From Pedobacter nutrimenti (lineage in GTDB: Bacteria; Bacteroidota; Bacteroidia; Sphingobacteriales; Sphingobacteriaceae): DNA of 64,000 nt. Where the stretch lies: the NCBI RefSeq assembly GCF_003208655.1, contig NZ_QKLU01000009.1, forward strand, positions 62,001 through 126,000, read 5' to 3'. Under the pieces are notes generated by a model. That model was not told the DNA's origin. It saw only the letters and a list, made by a program, of their open reading frames with translations, and searched no databases. Every line of letters begins with the position of its first letter. Position 1 is the stretch's first letter. This document shows positions 44,606-53,254 of the stretch, in pieces. The translations under genes were made by a program, and so were the position numbers.

Positions 44606-47401
44606 CTAATCTACCTTAAATACTTTATCTACTGATTTTTTCGCAATGCTTTTTTCCTTTTCTGTTACAGGGACTTCAAATGCTTTTGCCAAAATATAAG
44701 CCTGTTGATCTGCATGTTGTTTTGCAAATCCAGAAGCGGTACTGCTGCTTTCTTTTCTGGAAATCAGTTCAATCTCACTAAAGATTGTCCTTCTCAGTTT
44801 ACGGAGCAGATAAGGCCATGCACCCATATTTTCTGGTTCTTCCTGTACCCATATTGCCTCTTTGGCATTTTTATAGCCTTTATAAACACTCTCCATCTGC
44901 TCAAGTGGCAATGGATACAATTGTTCCAAACGGACAATCGCTACATTTTTAATTTTATCTGTTTGTTGTTTTTCCAGCAGTTCATAATAGATTTTTCCAC
45001 TGCAGAAGACGACCCGGGTTACATCTGATGCCTTAACATTGACATCATTGATTACCTCATGAAATTTACCTTCTGTAAATTCTTCTAATTTAGAAACACA
45101 TAAAGGATGGCGCAATAGGCTCTTAGGTGTAAAAACAACCAAAGGCTTTCTGAAATCACGTTTAAATTGTCTGCGCAAAACGTGGAAAAAGTTAGCCGGA
45201 GTGGTACAATTGGTCACCTGCATATTGTAATCTGCGCAAAGTTCCATAAAACGCTCAATTCTTGCAGAAGAGTGTTCCGGTCCCTGTCCTTCATAACCAT
45301 GTGGCAATAACATCACCAACCCGTTTTCTCTTTGCCATTTCGTTTCTGCACTGGCAATATACTGGTCAACTACAATTTGGGCACCGTTAAAGAAATCACC
45401 AAACTGCGCTTCCCAAATGGTCAATGCATTCGGATTGGCCATCGCATAACCATATTCAAAACCCAGCACACCATATTCGGATAAATGCGAGTTATAAATA
45501 TCAAATGGAGCCTGTTTACTGGAAATATTGGCCAGTGGGATGTATTCTTCTTCTGAATCTTCCAGGGTCAACACCGCATGGCGATGAGAGAAAGTACCAC
45601 GTTCCACATCCTGTCCACTCAAACGTACCCGTTTGCCTTCTTCCAGTAAAGTTCCATAGGCAAGTTGTTCACCCATGGCCCAGTCAAAGACATGGGTGGT
45701 GTTGGCCATTTTACTACGCTCCTCGAAAAGTTTTTCAATTTTTTTGAAGAAACGTTTATCTGAAGGTAGGGTGCTGATCTTTTTAGCAATCTCCAGCAAG
45801 GTAGATTTTTTAACAGCCGTATCCGGAGAGGCGTCAAAATCTTTGGCTGTCGCAATGCGCATATCTGCCCAGGCTCCTCCAAATTTCACATCCTGATAAG
45901 TTGAAGTCAGTTCTTTGGCTTCGTTTAAACGTTCTTGTAAAATGCCCCTGAACTCCTTTTCCATTTCCTTGGCAAGACTGGCTTCCAATTTGCCTTCACT
46001 GATCAGTTGCTTGATATAAATATCGCGTGGATTTGAATGTTTTTCAATTGCTTTATACAATAAAGGCTGCGTAAATTTAGGTTCATCAGACTCATTGTGT
46101 CCAAACCTGCGGTAACATAGAATGTCTATAAATACATCGTTCCTATATCTTTGACGATACTCCATAGCCAGGTTAATGGCATAAACCAGGGCTTCCACAT
46201 CATCTCCGTTCACATGGAACACCGGTGAAAGGGTAACCTTTGCAATATCTGTACAATAGGTACTGGTACGGCCGTCCTTATAATTGGTAGTAAAGCCAAT
46301 CTGGTTATTGATCACCAGGTGGATTGTTCCTCCGGTTTTATACCCATCCAGACCAGCCATCTGGATCACTTCATAAACAATACCCTGTCCAGCCACTGAA
46401 GCATCACCATGCAACAGAATTGGTGCAATCCGGGAGTTATCACCCCCATATTTAAAATCAATTTTGGAACGGGTCATCCCTTCGACCACACCATTTACGG
46501 TTTCCAGGTGAGAAGGGTTAGGACAAAGGCTTAGGTGGACACTTTTTCCGTCGTTTGTTGTTACATCTGTAGAATAACCTAAATGGTATTTCACATCACC
46601 TCCAAAAGGAGATGCTGCACTATAGCCCTTACCTTCAAATTCTGCAAAAATATCTTTATAGGTTTTTTGCATGATATTGGCCAGCACGTTTAAACGGCCA
46701 CGATGTGCCATACCAATTACAAATTCTTCAATTCCGAGTTCCGACCCTTTTTCAATAACAGAATCAAGAGCAGGGATCAGGGCTTCGGCACCCTCCAGAG
46801 AAAAGCGTTTCTGGCCCAGAAATTTCGTTCCCAGGAAGTTTTCAAAACTGACTGCCTCATTTAGTTTTTTAAGGATGCGGCGTTTTTCTTCAATAGAAAA
46901 ACTGGCCGTATTACGGGCACGCTCCATTTTATTCTCAATCCAGCTCAACACCTCTGGCGTGCGGACAAATTTATACTCAGCACCAATAGAACGGCAATAG
47001 GTTTGTTCTAAGAAAGCGACAATATCGCTCAACTTAGCTGCTCCAATACCAATTTCCACACCCGAATTAAAAACAGTATCCAGATCAGCCTTACTTAAAC
47101 CGAAATTTTCAAGGTCCAGAGTAGGCAAGTGTTTACGCCTTTCCCTTACCGGATTTGTTTTGGTAAAAAGGTGTCCCCTTGTGCGATAACCGTTGATCAG
47201 GTTCAGCACATTTACTTCTTTCAAAAAATGCTCCGGGGTTTCTTCTGTAACAGAAGAACCTGAGGCTGTTCTTCCAAAATCAAAACCCTCAAAAAATTTC
47301 TGCCATCCGAATTCAACCGAACCGGGATCTTGTTTATAAGCTTGGTATTGGGAATCTATGTATTCGGCATTTTCGCCGCTGAGATAAGATAAATTATCCA
47401 T
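44606..47401 (-). CDS. sucA: 2-oxoglutarate dehydrogenase E1
   Basis: Thiamine-diphosphate E1 of the TCA-cycle complex, 931 residues, decarboxylating 2-oxoglutarate and transferring succinyl to the lipoyl arm of sucB. Family sequences: N-terminal SGENAEYIDSQYQAYKQDP, GMAHRGRLNVL and LHGDASVAGQGIVYE in the TPP-binding half, and HGYEGQGPEHSSARIERFM in the second half. Has its own -33/-7 promoter in the 65-nt gap after the MerR gene; the operon ends in a terminator after sucB. The E3 gene lpd is at 34227. Confidence 0.97.
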   Translation of the reverse strand: MDNLSYLSGENAEYIDSQYQAYKQDPGSVEFGWQKFFEGFDFGRTASGSSVTEETPEHFLKEVNVLNLINGYRTRGHLFTKTNPVRERRKHLPTLDLENFGLSKADLDTVFNSGVEIGIGAAKLSDIVAFLEQTYCRSIGAEYKFVRTPEVLSWIENKMERARNTASFSIEEKRRILKKLNEAVSFENFLGTKFLGQKRFSLEGAEALIPALDSVIEKGSELGIEEFVIGMAHRGRLNVLANIMQKTYKDIFAEFEGKGYSAASPFGGDVKYHLGYSTDVTTNDGKSVHLSLCPNPSHLETVNGVVEGMTRSKIDFKYGGDNSRIAPILLHGDASVAGQGIVYEVIQMAGLDGYKTGGTIHLVINNQIGFTTNYKDGRTSTYCTDIAKVTLSPVFHVNGDDVEALVYAINLAMEYRQRYRNDVFIDILCYRRFGHNESDEPKFTQPLLYKAIEKHSNPRDIYIKQLISEGKLEASLAKEMEKEFRGILQERLNEAKELTSTYQDVKFGGAWADMRIATAKDFDASPDTAVKKSTLLEIAKKISTLPSDKRFFKKIEKLFEERSKMANTTHVFDWAMGEQLAYGTLLEEGKRVRLSGQDVERGTFSHRHAVLTLEDSEEEYIPLANISSKQAPFDIYNSHLSEYGVLGFEYGYAMANPNALTIWEAQFGDFFNGAQIVVDQYIASAETKWQRENGLVMLLPHGYEGQGPEHSSARIERFMELCADYNMQVTNCTTPANFFHVLRRQFKRDFRKPLVVFTPKSLLRHPLCVSKLEEFTEGKFHEVINDVNVKASDVTRVVFCSGKIYYELLEKQQTDKIKNVAIVRLEQLYPLPLEQMESVYKGYKNAKEAIWVQEEPENMGAWPYLLRKLRRTIFSEIELISRKESSSTASGFAKQHADQQAYILAKAFEVPVTEKEKSIAKKSVDKVFKVD

Positions 47402-47427
47402 TATATATGAATTTGCTATAAGTGTAG

Positions 47428-47461
47428 CAAAATTAGGATTTTACCTAATAAAACAGGCAAA
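47428..47461 (-). promoter_or_regulatory. Promoter for sucAB
   Basis: On the minus strand TTTG (47461-47458), a 22-bp spacer, and TAATTTTG (47435-47428). The -7 box is 26 nt from the sucA ATG. This gives sucAB its own start despite following the MerR gene on the same strand. Confidence 0.6.
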
Positions 47462-47466
47462 TTTCT

Positions 47467-48345
47467 TTATATTTCTTCGAGAAATTCAACCATATCACAA
47501 ACATTCTTCAAGGGGACCAAATGGTCCTTGACCAGAATGTCAAATTCCGAGATCAGACTGCCTGCAACCAGCAAAGGTACATCCAGACAATCCATCACCT
47601 TTTCAATAATTTTATTCACATCCTTACCCAGGTTCAGCGAGGTTAATACAATAAAAGCATAGTCGGGTTGGTAAGAACCAATCACTTTTTTTATGTCATT
47701 ATAGGGAATTTCCTGTCCCAGATACAATGTGTCATGGCCGCATTTCTTCAACAGATAGCGGGTAAAAAGCAAGCCTGTCTCATGCATTTCGGCCTCAGGG
47801 AGAAAAAGCAGAAATCTTTTGGGTTCTTCTTTATGCGGCTTTTTGACTTTATCGATGCAAACAATAATCTGGTCCCGGATCAGATTTGATGCAAAATGTT
47901 CATGAGAAGGATCGATTGTCCCGGTTTGCCACAACATCCCCACCCGCTTCATAAAAGGAAACAAAACAACATCCATCGTTTTAATCAATCCCATTTCTTT
48001 AATGCAGCCAGAAAGGATTTTAGAAAAATTTTCCTCATCATATTTCAGGGTTGCATCCGCCAGGTTCAATACCTGCACCTGATCATTGTTCCAGTCTGTT
48101 TTTAGCTGGGTAACCAGATCGCTGATCTGCTTCAGGCTCATTTTGGCAATTTTGCTGATCTTATAGCCATTTTCATTAAGAGCTACAATATTCAGAAGCA
48201 TTTTAAGATCTTCTTCATCGTAGAACCGGATATTGGTTACAGTTCTCTTCGGGGGCACCAGGTTATACCTTGTTTCCCATGCCCTTATGGTATGCGCTTT
48301 AATACCGATCAGGCCCTCTATGTCGCTAATTGAAAATCTTCTCAC
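47467..48345 (-). CDS. CarH/LitR-type MerR regulator with B12-binding domain (light sensor)
   Basis: A 292-residue regulator. Start chosen as GTG at 48345, giving MRRFSISDIEGLIGIKAHTIRAWE at the N-terminus; an in-frame TTG at 48390 would run through the operator. Order: MerR winged helix (about 1-70), a four-helix segment (about 85-165) with the Wx9EH signature (Trp139, Glu149, His150), and a cobalamin-binding Rossmann domain with E186-M-H188-x-x-G191, giving the lower-axial His188. These match W131, E141, H142 and H177 of Thermus CarH. The residue after the Trp is Gln140, where Thermus CarH has the light-adduct His132. In this family AdoCbl drives tetramer binding in the dark and light breaks it. 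It lies just after a DASH cryptochrome gene. Confidence 0.88.
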   Translation of the reverse strand: MRRFSISDIEGLIGIKAHTIRAWETRYNLVPPKRTVTNIRFYDEEDLKMLLNIVALNENGYKISKIAKMSLKQISDLVTQLKTDWNNDQVQVLNLADATLKYDEENFSKILSGCIKEMGLIKTMDVVLFPFMKRVGMLWQTGTIDPSHEHFASNLIRDQIIVCIDKVKKPHKEEPKRFLLFLPEAEMHETGLLFTRYLLKKCGHDTLYLGQEIPYNDIKKVIGSYQPDYAFIVLTSLNLGKDVNKIIEKVMDCLDVPLLVAGSLISEFDILVKDHLVPLKNVCDMVEFLEEI

Positions 48346-48350
48346 TTTAG

Positions 48351-48406
48351 TATTTACAACAAATGTTAAACAACTTTGTTTAAAATACAATTATTGTTGA
48401 ACATTT
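48351..48406. promoter_or_regulatory. Putative operator cluster for the CarH/LitR-like regulator
   Basis: Just upstream of the regulator GTG. TTGTTnnA-type elements: TTGTTGTA (minus, 48355-48362), TTGTTTAA (minus, 48366-48373), TTGTTTAA (plus, 48376-48383) and TTGTTGAA (plus, 48394-48401). The middle two form the perfect palindrome TTAAACAACTTTGTTTAA at 48366-48383. The longer AAATGTTnAACAA occurs at 48361 and, inverted, at 48394-48406. CarH tetramers bind arrays of short repeats, so autoregulation is likely; the binding itself is inferred. Confidence 0.5.
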
Positions 48407-48474
48407 ATTAAAAACATGGCCACACATGCCCCTAAAGTGGGCTAATTAAAGGATCAGGAAAAATATTCTGCAGA

Positions 48475-49752
48475 TCAGTTTACCAAAGGAGAATCTTCCG
48501 GATCCAGATTCAACAATTTAAACTGTTTCTCCAGATCAAAAGCATTTTTCCCCGAGCGTTGGTCTTTACCCCCGCCGGCCACAATAGCCCAGTTACACCA
48601 ATTACTGGCCGGGGCATAATCGATCAGTTTATCCTGAAAGTACGCAGCGCCCCTTACCCAGCTGATCTTTAAGATATAAATCAAAAAAGTAGCCGTAAGC
48701 AATCTTGCAGGATAAGGAATAAAACCCGTTTCGTTGAGTTCCTTCATGTAATTGTCTACCACCGGATGCCCGGTACGTCCCTGCTTCCACTGATCCAGCA
48801 AATCTTTTTCTTCTTGCTCAGGACTGGATTGCTCAAAATCCAACTGGGCATCATTAAAGAAATCGAGTCCATGTTTTTTAAACATAAACCTGAAGTAATC
48901 CCGCCAAAGCAAGCCTAAAAGAATCTGGTTAAAATTTTGATTAGTTCCGAATTTATCTTCCGCATCTTTCACCAACCAGTACACCATTCTTGGGGAAAGA
49001 CAGCCATGGGCCAGCCAGGCTGAAAGTTTTGAAGAGAATGCTGGTAAACCAGCCGCTGCCTTGCCTTGTATTTTTTGATAAACCAAAGAACCTTCTTCCA
49101 GCAAAGCATTCAGATGTAGCAAACCTTCCCGCTCTCCGCCCCTTAAAAAAGGATCTTCGCCACCAGCATCATTCAGCAAAGGCAGTTCACCCCAATCTTC
49201 CAGTTCGGTAAAATTAATTACTTCAGGAGCAAGGAAACATGCTTTTACGATGGCATCCCGCTCGGTTTTCTTTTTAAACTGGGTAAAAACATCAGGAATG
49301 TCCTTAATTGGAAAAGGCAGGTCCTCTTTATTGTATAAAGTATGACCAATAAAATGTCTCAGATTAATTCTCAATTTCCAGAGCTGGTCTTCCACATGAG
49401 CAGAAATCTCTGTTTCCTCAGGTCCAACCTCCCGATGGTGATAAACCTCGGCGATGTCGTAGCGTTCCACAAGTTCAGGTAACAATTCCTCGGGCCTACC
49501 TTCAAGAACCAACAGGTTTCCTCCAAGCTTTTGAAAAGAAGATCTCAAATCAGCAATACTTTCCCTTAAAAACTTTTGACGAAGCAGGCCTGATTTCAAT
49601 GTCCCATGTGTGGTCTGTTCTACGTAACGGGGATCAAAAACATAAACCGGCAAAATACTATCCGATTTAGCAATTGCCTCCACCAGCATTTCATTGTCAT
49701 GCAAACGGAGGTCGTTTCTAAACCATACCAATATTTTCTTGAGTTTAATCAA
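48475..49752 (-). CDS. DASH-type cryptochrome/photolyase
   Basis: FAD flavoprotein of the cryptochrome/photolyase family, 425 residues, taken from a TTG at 49752 because no in-frame ATG precedes the conserved ILVWFRNDLRLHDNE and an in-frame stop lies five codons upstream. The sequence HTLYNKEDLPFPIKDIPDVFTQFKKK is typical of the CRY-DASH class, which repairs ssDNA CPDs and may signal. C-terminal FAD region: LLWRDYFRFMF, DYAPASNWCNWAIVAGGGKD. The gene is 129 nt from the CarH-like regulator downstream and divergent from the SDR/photolyase pair, consistent with light-induced expression. Confidence 0.94.
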   Translation of the reverse strand: MIKLKKILVWFRNDLRLHDNEMLVEAIAKSDSILPVYVFDPRYVEQTTHGTLKSGLLRQKFLRESIADLRSSFQKLGGNLLVLEGRPEELLPELVERYDIAEVYHHREVGPEETEISAHVEDQLWKLRINLRHFIGHTLYNKEDLPFPIKDIPDVFTQFKKKTERDAIVKACFLAPEVINFTELEDWGELPLLNDAGGEDPFLRGGEREGLLHLNALLEEGSLVYQKIQGKAAAGLPAFSSKLSAWLAHGCLSPRMVYWLVKDAEDKFGTNQNFNQILLGLLWRDYFRFMFKKHGLDFFNDAQLDFEQSSPEQEEKDLLDQWKQGRTGHPVVDNYMKELNETGFIPYPARLLTATFLIYILKISWVRGAAYFQDKLIDYAPASNWCNWAIVAGGGKDQRSGKNAFDLEKQFKLLNLDPEDSPLVN

Positions 49753-49779
49753 AGCAGGAACTTCTTATCAGGTAACTCA

Positions 49780-49787
49780 CAAAAATA
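49780..49787 (-). promoter_or_regulatory. Candidate -7 promoter element for the DASH cryptochrome gene
   Basis: TATTTTTG on the minus strand matches TAnnTTTG, 27 nt upstream of the TTG start. It lies below the dyad at 49826-49839 in the divergent region. Confidence 0.45.
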
Positions 49788-49825
49788 AAGTATTCCATCT
49801 CCTAAAACTAACGGCAAGCGTAATA

Positions 49826-49839
49826 TTTACACTAGTAAA
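49826..49839. promoter_or_regulatory. Dyad TTTACACTAGTAAA in the divergent photolyase region
   Basis: TTTAC-N4-GTAAA inverted repeat between the divergent cryptochrome and SDR/photolyase genes, next to TAAAACAA (49836-49843), a one-mismatch relative of the TTAAACAA in the regulator's own operator. TATTTACA recurs at 49824, 49920 and 48351. Candidate shared operator; weak. Confidence 0.3.
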
Positions 49840-50016
49840 ACAAATTTTCAGTTATAAAAAACAAAAAACCTATTCATTGGTTATCCATGCACATAAAACC
49901 ATGCATGTCCGGATGATTATATTTACAAAAATATTCAATGGTCTAAAATGGACGATCTCACGAGTTTCGCGTACCAGTGATCATAGCCTTATTCGCTGAA
50001 CGCTAAAAAAAATGTC

Positions 50017-50925
50017 ATGGAAAAACATATTTTAATAACAGGTTCGACTGGAATGGTCGGAAAGGCGCTTTTAAAGACTTTGTTAAAAAGAGGGCACCGT
50101 GTTTCCGTACTTTCCAGAAAACCCTTAAAAATAAAAGGGGTCACTGTTTACCTTTGGGATGTTTATGAAGAAAAAATAGACAAAAACTGCTTGAACGGTA
50201 TCGATACCATAGTGCATCTGGCAGGTGAAAATATCGCAGAAAAAAAATGGACAAAGGAACGAAAAAGGCAAATTATAGAAAGCAGGACCAAATCGGCCGC
50301 CCTTCTTTACAAAACCATACTTGAACAACCCAATCAGGTTAAAAGTTTCATTTCCGCTTCTGCGGTAGGTTACTATGGAGACTGCGGCGAAGAGATCCTG
50401 ACAGAAGAAAGCGATAATGGCTATGGCTTTTTAGCATCCTGCTGCAGAGAATGGGAAAATGCTGTAGATAAGGGAAAAACATTGAGTTTAAGAATTGTGA
50501 AACTAAGAACAGGTTTCGTCCTTCAGAAAAATCAGGGCGGATTAGCCGCTATGGAAAAACCCATTCGTTTTTTTGCGGGCGCTGCCCTTGGAAACGGTCA
50601 ACAATGGGTTCCCTGGATCCATATTATAGATATGGTGCGCATTTATTGTTATGCCATAGAGCAGAACCTGATGATGGGCAGTTACAATGCCTGTGCACCT
50701 TATCCGGTCACAAATAAAACCCTGACCAAAAGCATTGCTAAAAATCTTCACCGTCCTGTTTGGCCATTTAATGTCCCTGAAAGCCTCCTTAAAACCATTC
50801 TTGGAGAAATGAGTATTGTTGCACTGATGAGCACGAATACTTCAGCCCAAAAATTGCTGGACTCGGGATTTACATTTAACTTTACCCAACTGGACACCGC
50901 TTTAAAAGACATTTATCATTCCTGA
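50017..50925 (+). CDS. TIGR01777-family NAD-dependent epimerase/SDR (YfcH-like)
   Basis: A 302-residue Rossmann-fold protein. The nucleotide-binding motif is ITGSTGMVG at 7-15, followed by the family sequence DTIVHLAGENIAEKKWTKERKRQIIESRTKS and GYYGDCGEE, with a C-terminal DUF1731-like part. Its biochemical role is unknown, but relatives in other bacteria occur beside photolyase genes and LitR/CarH regulators. It is the first gene of a pair with the CPD photolyase, 39 nt downstream, divergent from the DASH cryptochrome. Confidence 0.9.
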   Translation: MEKHILITGSTGMVGKALLKTLLKRGHRVSVLSRKPLKIKGVTVYLWDVYEEKIDKNCLNGIDTIVHLAGENIAEKKWTKERKRQIIESRTKSAALLYKTILEQPNQVKSFISASAVGYYGDCGEEILTEESDNGYGFLASCCREWENAVDKGKTLSLRIVKLRTGFVLQKNQGGLAAMEKPIRFFAGAALGNGQQWVPWIHIIDMVRIYCYAIEQNLMMGSYNACAPYPVTNKTLTKSIAKNLHRPVWPFNVPESLLKTILGEMSIVALMSTNTSAQKLLDSGFTFNFTQLDTALKDIYHS

Positions 50926-50964
50926 CCCATTTTTGGCTTCGTCGATATTGGCCAACCCATAAGT

Positions 50965-52272
50965 ATGAAAAAACAAATCAGCATCTGCTGGCTGCGAAGA
51001 GATCTTAGACTACACGACCATGCCGCTTTATATCATGCCTTAAAAGATAAACAGCCGGTACTGCTCCTGTTCATTTTTGACACAAAAATTTTAGACCGCC
51101 TGGGACAGAAAGATGATCCCAGAATCAGTTTCATTCATCGGACACTGGAAACGATCCACCAGGAGCTTGGAAGCCTGGGCTCTTCCTTGTTAGTAAAATA
51201 CGGCAAGCCTGAAAAGATTTGGGCAGAGGTCCTTGAAGAATATGAGGTTAAAAAAGTTTTTACAAATAAAGACTATGAACCCTATGCAAGGGAAAGAGAT
51301 GAGCTGCTAGCCGAATACCTGAGGTCGGAAAATATCCCTTTTGAAACTTTCAAAGACCAGGTCCTGTTTGAAAACAAAGAGATCCTCAAAGAGGACCAAA
51401 AGCCCTATACTGTTTTCACACCCTATTTCAAAAGATGGCGGCAAAAACTTGATCCATTTTATCTGAAAGCCTACCCGGTTAAAAAATACCTGAAAAACCT
51501 TGTCCAGATCGAAAAACTACCTTTTCCCAGCCTGAAAGAAATTGGCTTTCAAAAATCCGATTACAGCTTTCCCAATATTAATTTCGAGCATAAACTTTCC
51601 GGATATGAACAAAGAAGGGATTTTCCGGCAGACGACGCCACTACCCATATTGGTTTGCACCTTCGCTTCGGAACCCTGAGTATACGCCATGCTGCAAAAA
51701 CAGCCATCCAGCAGGGGGCTGAAAAATGGCTTTCAGAACTGGCCTGGAGAGACTTCTACATGATGATCCTCTGGCATTTCCCACATACTGCCCACAGCGC
51801 ATTTAAACCTGCTTACAACAGGATCCGGTGGAGAAATAATGAAACAGAATTTGAAGCCTGGTGTAAAGGGACTACCGGGTACCCAATAGTTGATGCAGGA
51901 ATGAAGCAACTCAATCAAACGGGCTATATGCACAATCGTGTCCGTATGATTGTGGCCAGCTTTCTGACCAAACATTTGCTTATTGACTGGAAATGGGGAG
52001 AAGCTTATTTTGCAGAAAAACTACTGGATTACGACATGGCAAGTAATATAGGTGGCTGGCAATGGGCCTGTGGATGTGGCAATGACGCCGCCCCTTATTT
52101 CAGGGTTTTTAATCCGGAACTTCAGGCTAAAAAATTTGATCCTGAAAACAGGTACATACACCAGTGGGCACCAGAATATAAAGAAAAAAAGCATGCCCAA
52201 CCCATAGTTGAACATGCTTTTGCAAGAGAAAGGGTTTTGAAAGTCTTTAAAGAAGCCCTTAATGAAACCTAA
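50965..52272 (+). CDS. phr: Deoxyribodipyrimidine (CPD) photolyase
   Basis: FAD light-dependent repair enzyme, 435 residues, class I CPD photolyase. The N-terminal antenna half begins ISICWLRRDLRLHDHAAL; the catalytic half has ELAWRDFYMMILWHFP, WCKGTTGYPIVDAGMKQLNQTGYMHNR, and the FAD-contacting DYDMASNIGGWQWACGCGNDAAPYFRVFNP. It reverses cyclobutane pyrimidine dimers with blue light. With the DASH cryptochrome and the B12 photoreceptor it makes a compact light-response cluster. Confidence 0.96.
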   Translation: MKKQISICWLRRDLRLHDHAALYHALKDKQPVLLLFIFDTKILDRLGQKDDPRISFIHRTLETIHQELGSLGSSLLVKYGKPEKIWAEVLEEYEVKKVFTNKDYEPYARERDELLAEYLRSENIPFETFKDQVLFENKEILKEDQKPYTVFTPYFKRWRQKLDPFYLKAYPVKKYLKNLVQIEKLPFPSLKEIGFQKSDYSFPNINFEHKLSGYEQRRDFPADDATTHIGLHLRFGTLSIRHAAKTAIQQGAEKWLSELAWRDFYMMILWHFPHTAHSAFKPAYNRIRWRNNETEFEAWCKGTTGYPIVDAGMKQLNQTGYMHNRVRMIVASFLTKHLLIDWKWGEAYFAEKLLDYDMASNIGGWQWACGCGNDAAPYFRVFNPELQAKKFDPENRYIHQWAPEYKEKKHAQPIVEHAFARERVLKVFKEALNET

Positions 52273-52280
52273 ATTCTTTT

Positions 52281-53243
52281 TTAGTTGGTGACCCCAATAA
52301 GCTGCAGGTCAAAATCAAGAATAGAATTGGCAGGAATAGATACCCCTCCAGCGACTGTAGTTGGCCTGGCTGTTGTACCGTAAGCCTGTGCTGAAGGTGC
52401 AATAATCCGTACCTTTCCACCTTTCTGAATCAGCGGAACAATTTCTCTCCATGCAAAGACCAGACTACCCAATGGACTGGAAAAAGACCCATCAGATTTT
52501 CCGTCAAATACGGTTCCGTCGATCAGACGCCCTGTATAATTGGCATTGATGGTTGTGCCATCATTGATCACATCCGACCCACTTCCGGGATCCGTGATGA
52601 CATAATAGGTGCCTGAAGCTCTTTTCACAGCGCCGGTAATTCCTTTAGCAGCAATAAAAGCCTTGATCAAACGATCATCCAGATCAGCTTGCTTTTTTTC
52701 AGGAAAAGTGGTTATGGTCAGATCGATCAGTTCATTCGAAGGCACATTCAGTGTCGTATTCCCATTTCTTCCAAAAGCCAGGTAAGAAGGCAACAGGATT
52801 CTGGCTGAACCACCTGGTTTGAGCAATTGCAAGACTGTGCGAATGGCCGGAATACTTAAGCCCCCGTAATTCGTCGTAACCGATGTCCCGATCACCTGAA
52901 CTATAGGATAGGTAAAACTATTGGTATAGCCCACATAAGTACCCAAATTGGCGGTTGCAGGGCTGGAATAATAAACATTTGAACTGGAAAGGGATTTTAA
53001 GCTAATGTTATATAAAACCGAATCTGTGGTTTTATACAAATCGCCGGTACCAGCATTGGTAATGGAGTAATAAAACCCACTGTCATCTTTTGGCCCCACA
53101 TTCAGTTTGTTTGCAGAAATAAACTGCTGAAGTTTTGCATCGTCAGTATCCTGAATATTTTCATATTCTTTTTTACAGGAACCTAGGAGAACGATCAGGC
53201 CAACTAAGACCAGTGTATAGGATGCAGATATCTTTTTAAGCAT
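52281..53243 (-). CDS. FKBP-type peptidyl-prolyl isomerase lipoprotein, tandem-domain
   Basis: A 320-residue lipoprotein (lipobox LLGSC, Cys23) with two FKBP-like domains. The second (about 205-318) is well kept: GTYYVITDPGSG, NYTGRLIDGTVFDGKSDGSFSSPLGS, WREIVPLIQKGGKVRIIAPSAQAYG. The first (about 45-185) is looser, with LLKPGGSARILLPSYLAFG but little of the active-site region. A periplasmic or outer-membrane-linked folding factor is likely. It follows the shorter FKBP gene by 11 nt in the same direction. Confidence 0.88.
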   Translation of the reverse strand: MLKKISASYTLVLVGLIVLLGSCKKEYENIQDTDDAKLQQFISANKLNVGPKDDSGFYYSITNAGTGDLYKTTDSVLYNISLKSLSSSNVYYSSPATANLGTYVGYTNSFTYPIVQVIGTSVTTNYGGLSIPAIRTVLQLLKPGGSARILLPSYLAFGRNGNTTLNVPSNELIDLTITTFPEKKQADLDDRLIKAFIAAKGITGAVKRASGTYYVITDPGSGSDVINDGTTINANYTGRLIDGTVFDGKSDGSFSSPLGSLVFAWREIVPLIQKGGKVRIIAPSAQAYGTTARPTTVAGGVSIPANSILDFDLQLIGVTN

Positions 53244-53254
53244 TCTTTATTATT

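Noticed and set aside
48346..48390. Longer start (TTG at 48390) for the CarH-like regulator
   Set aside because: The extra 15 residues are outside the MerR domain and their DNA holds the palindromic operator candidate.
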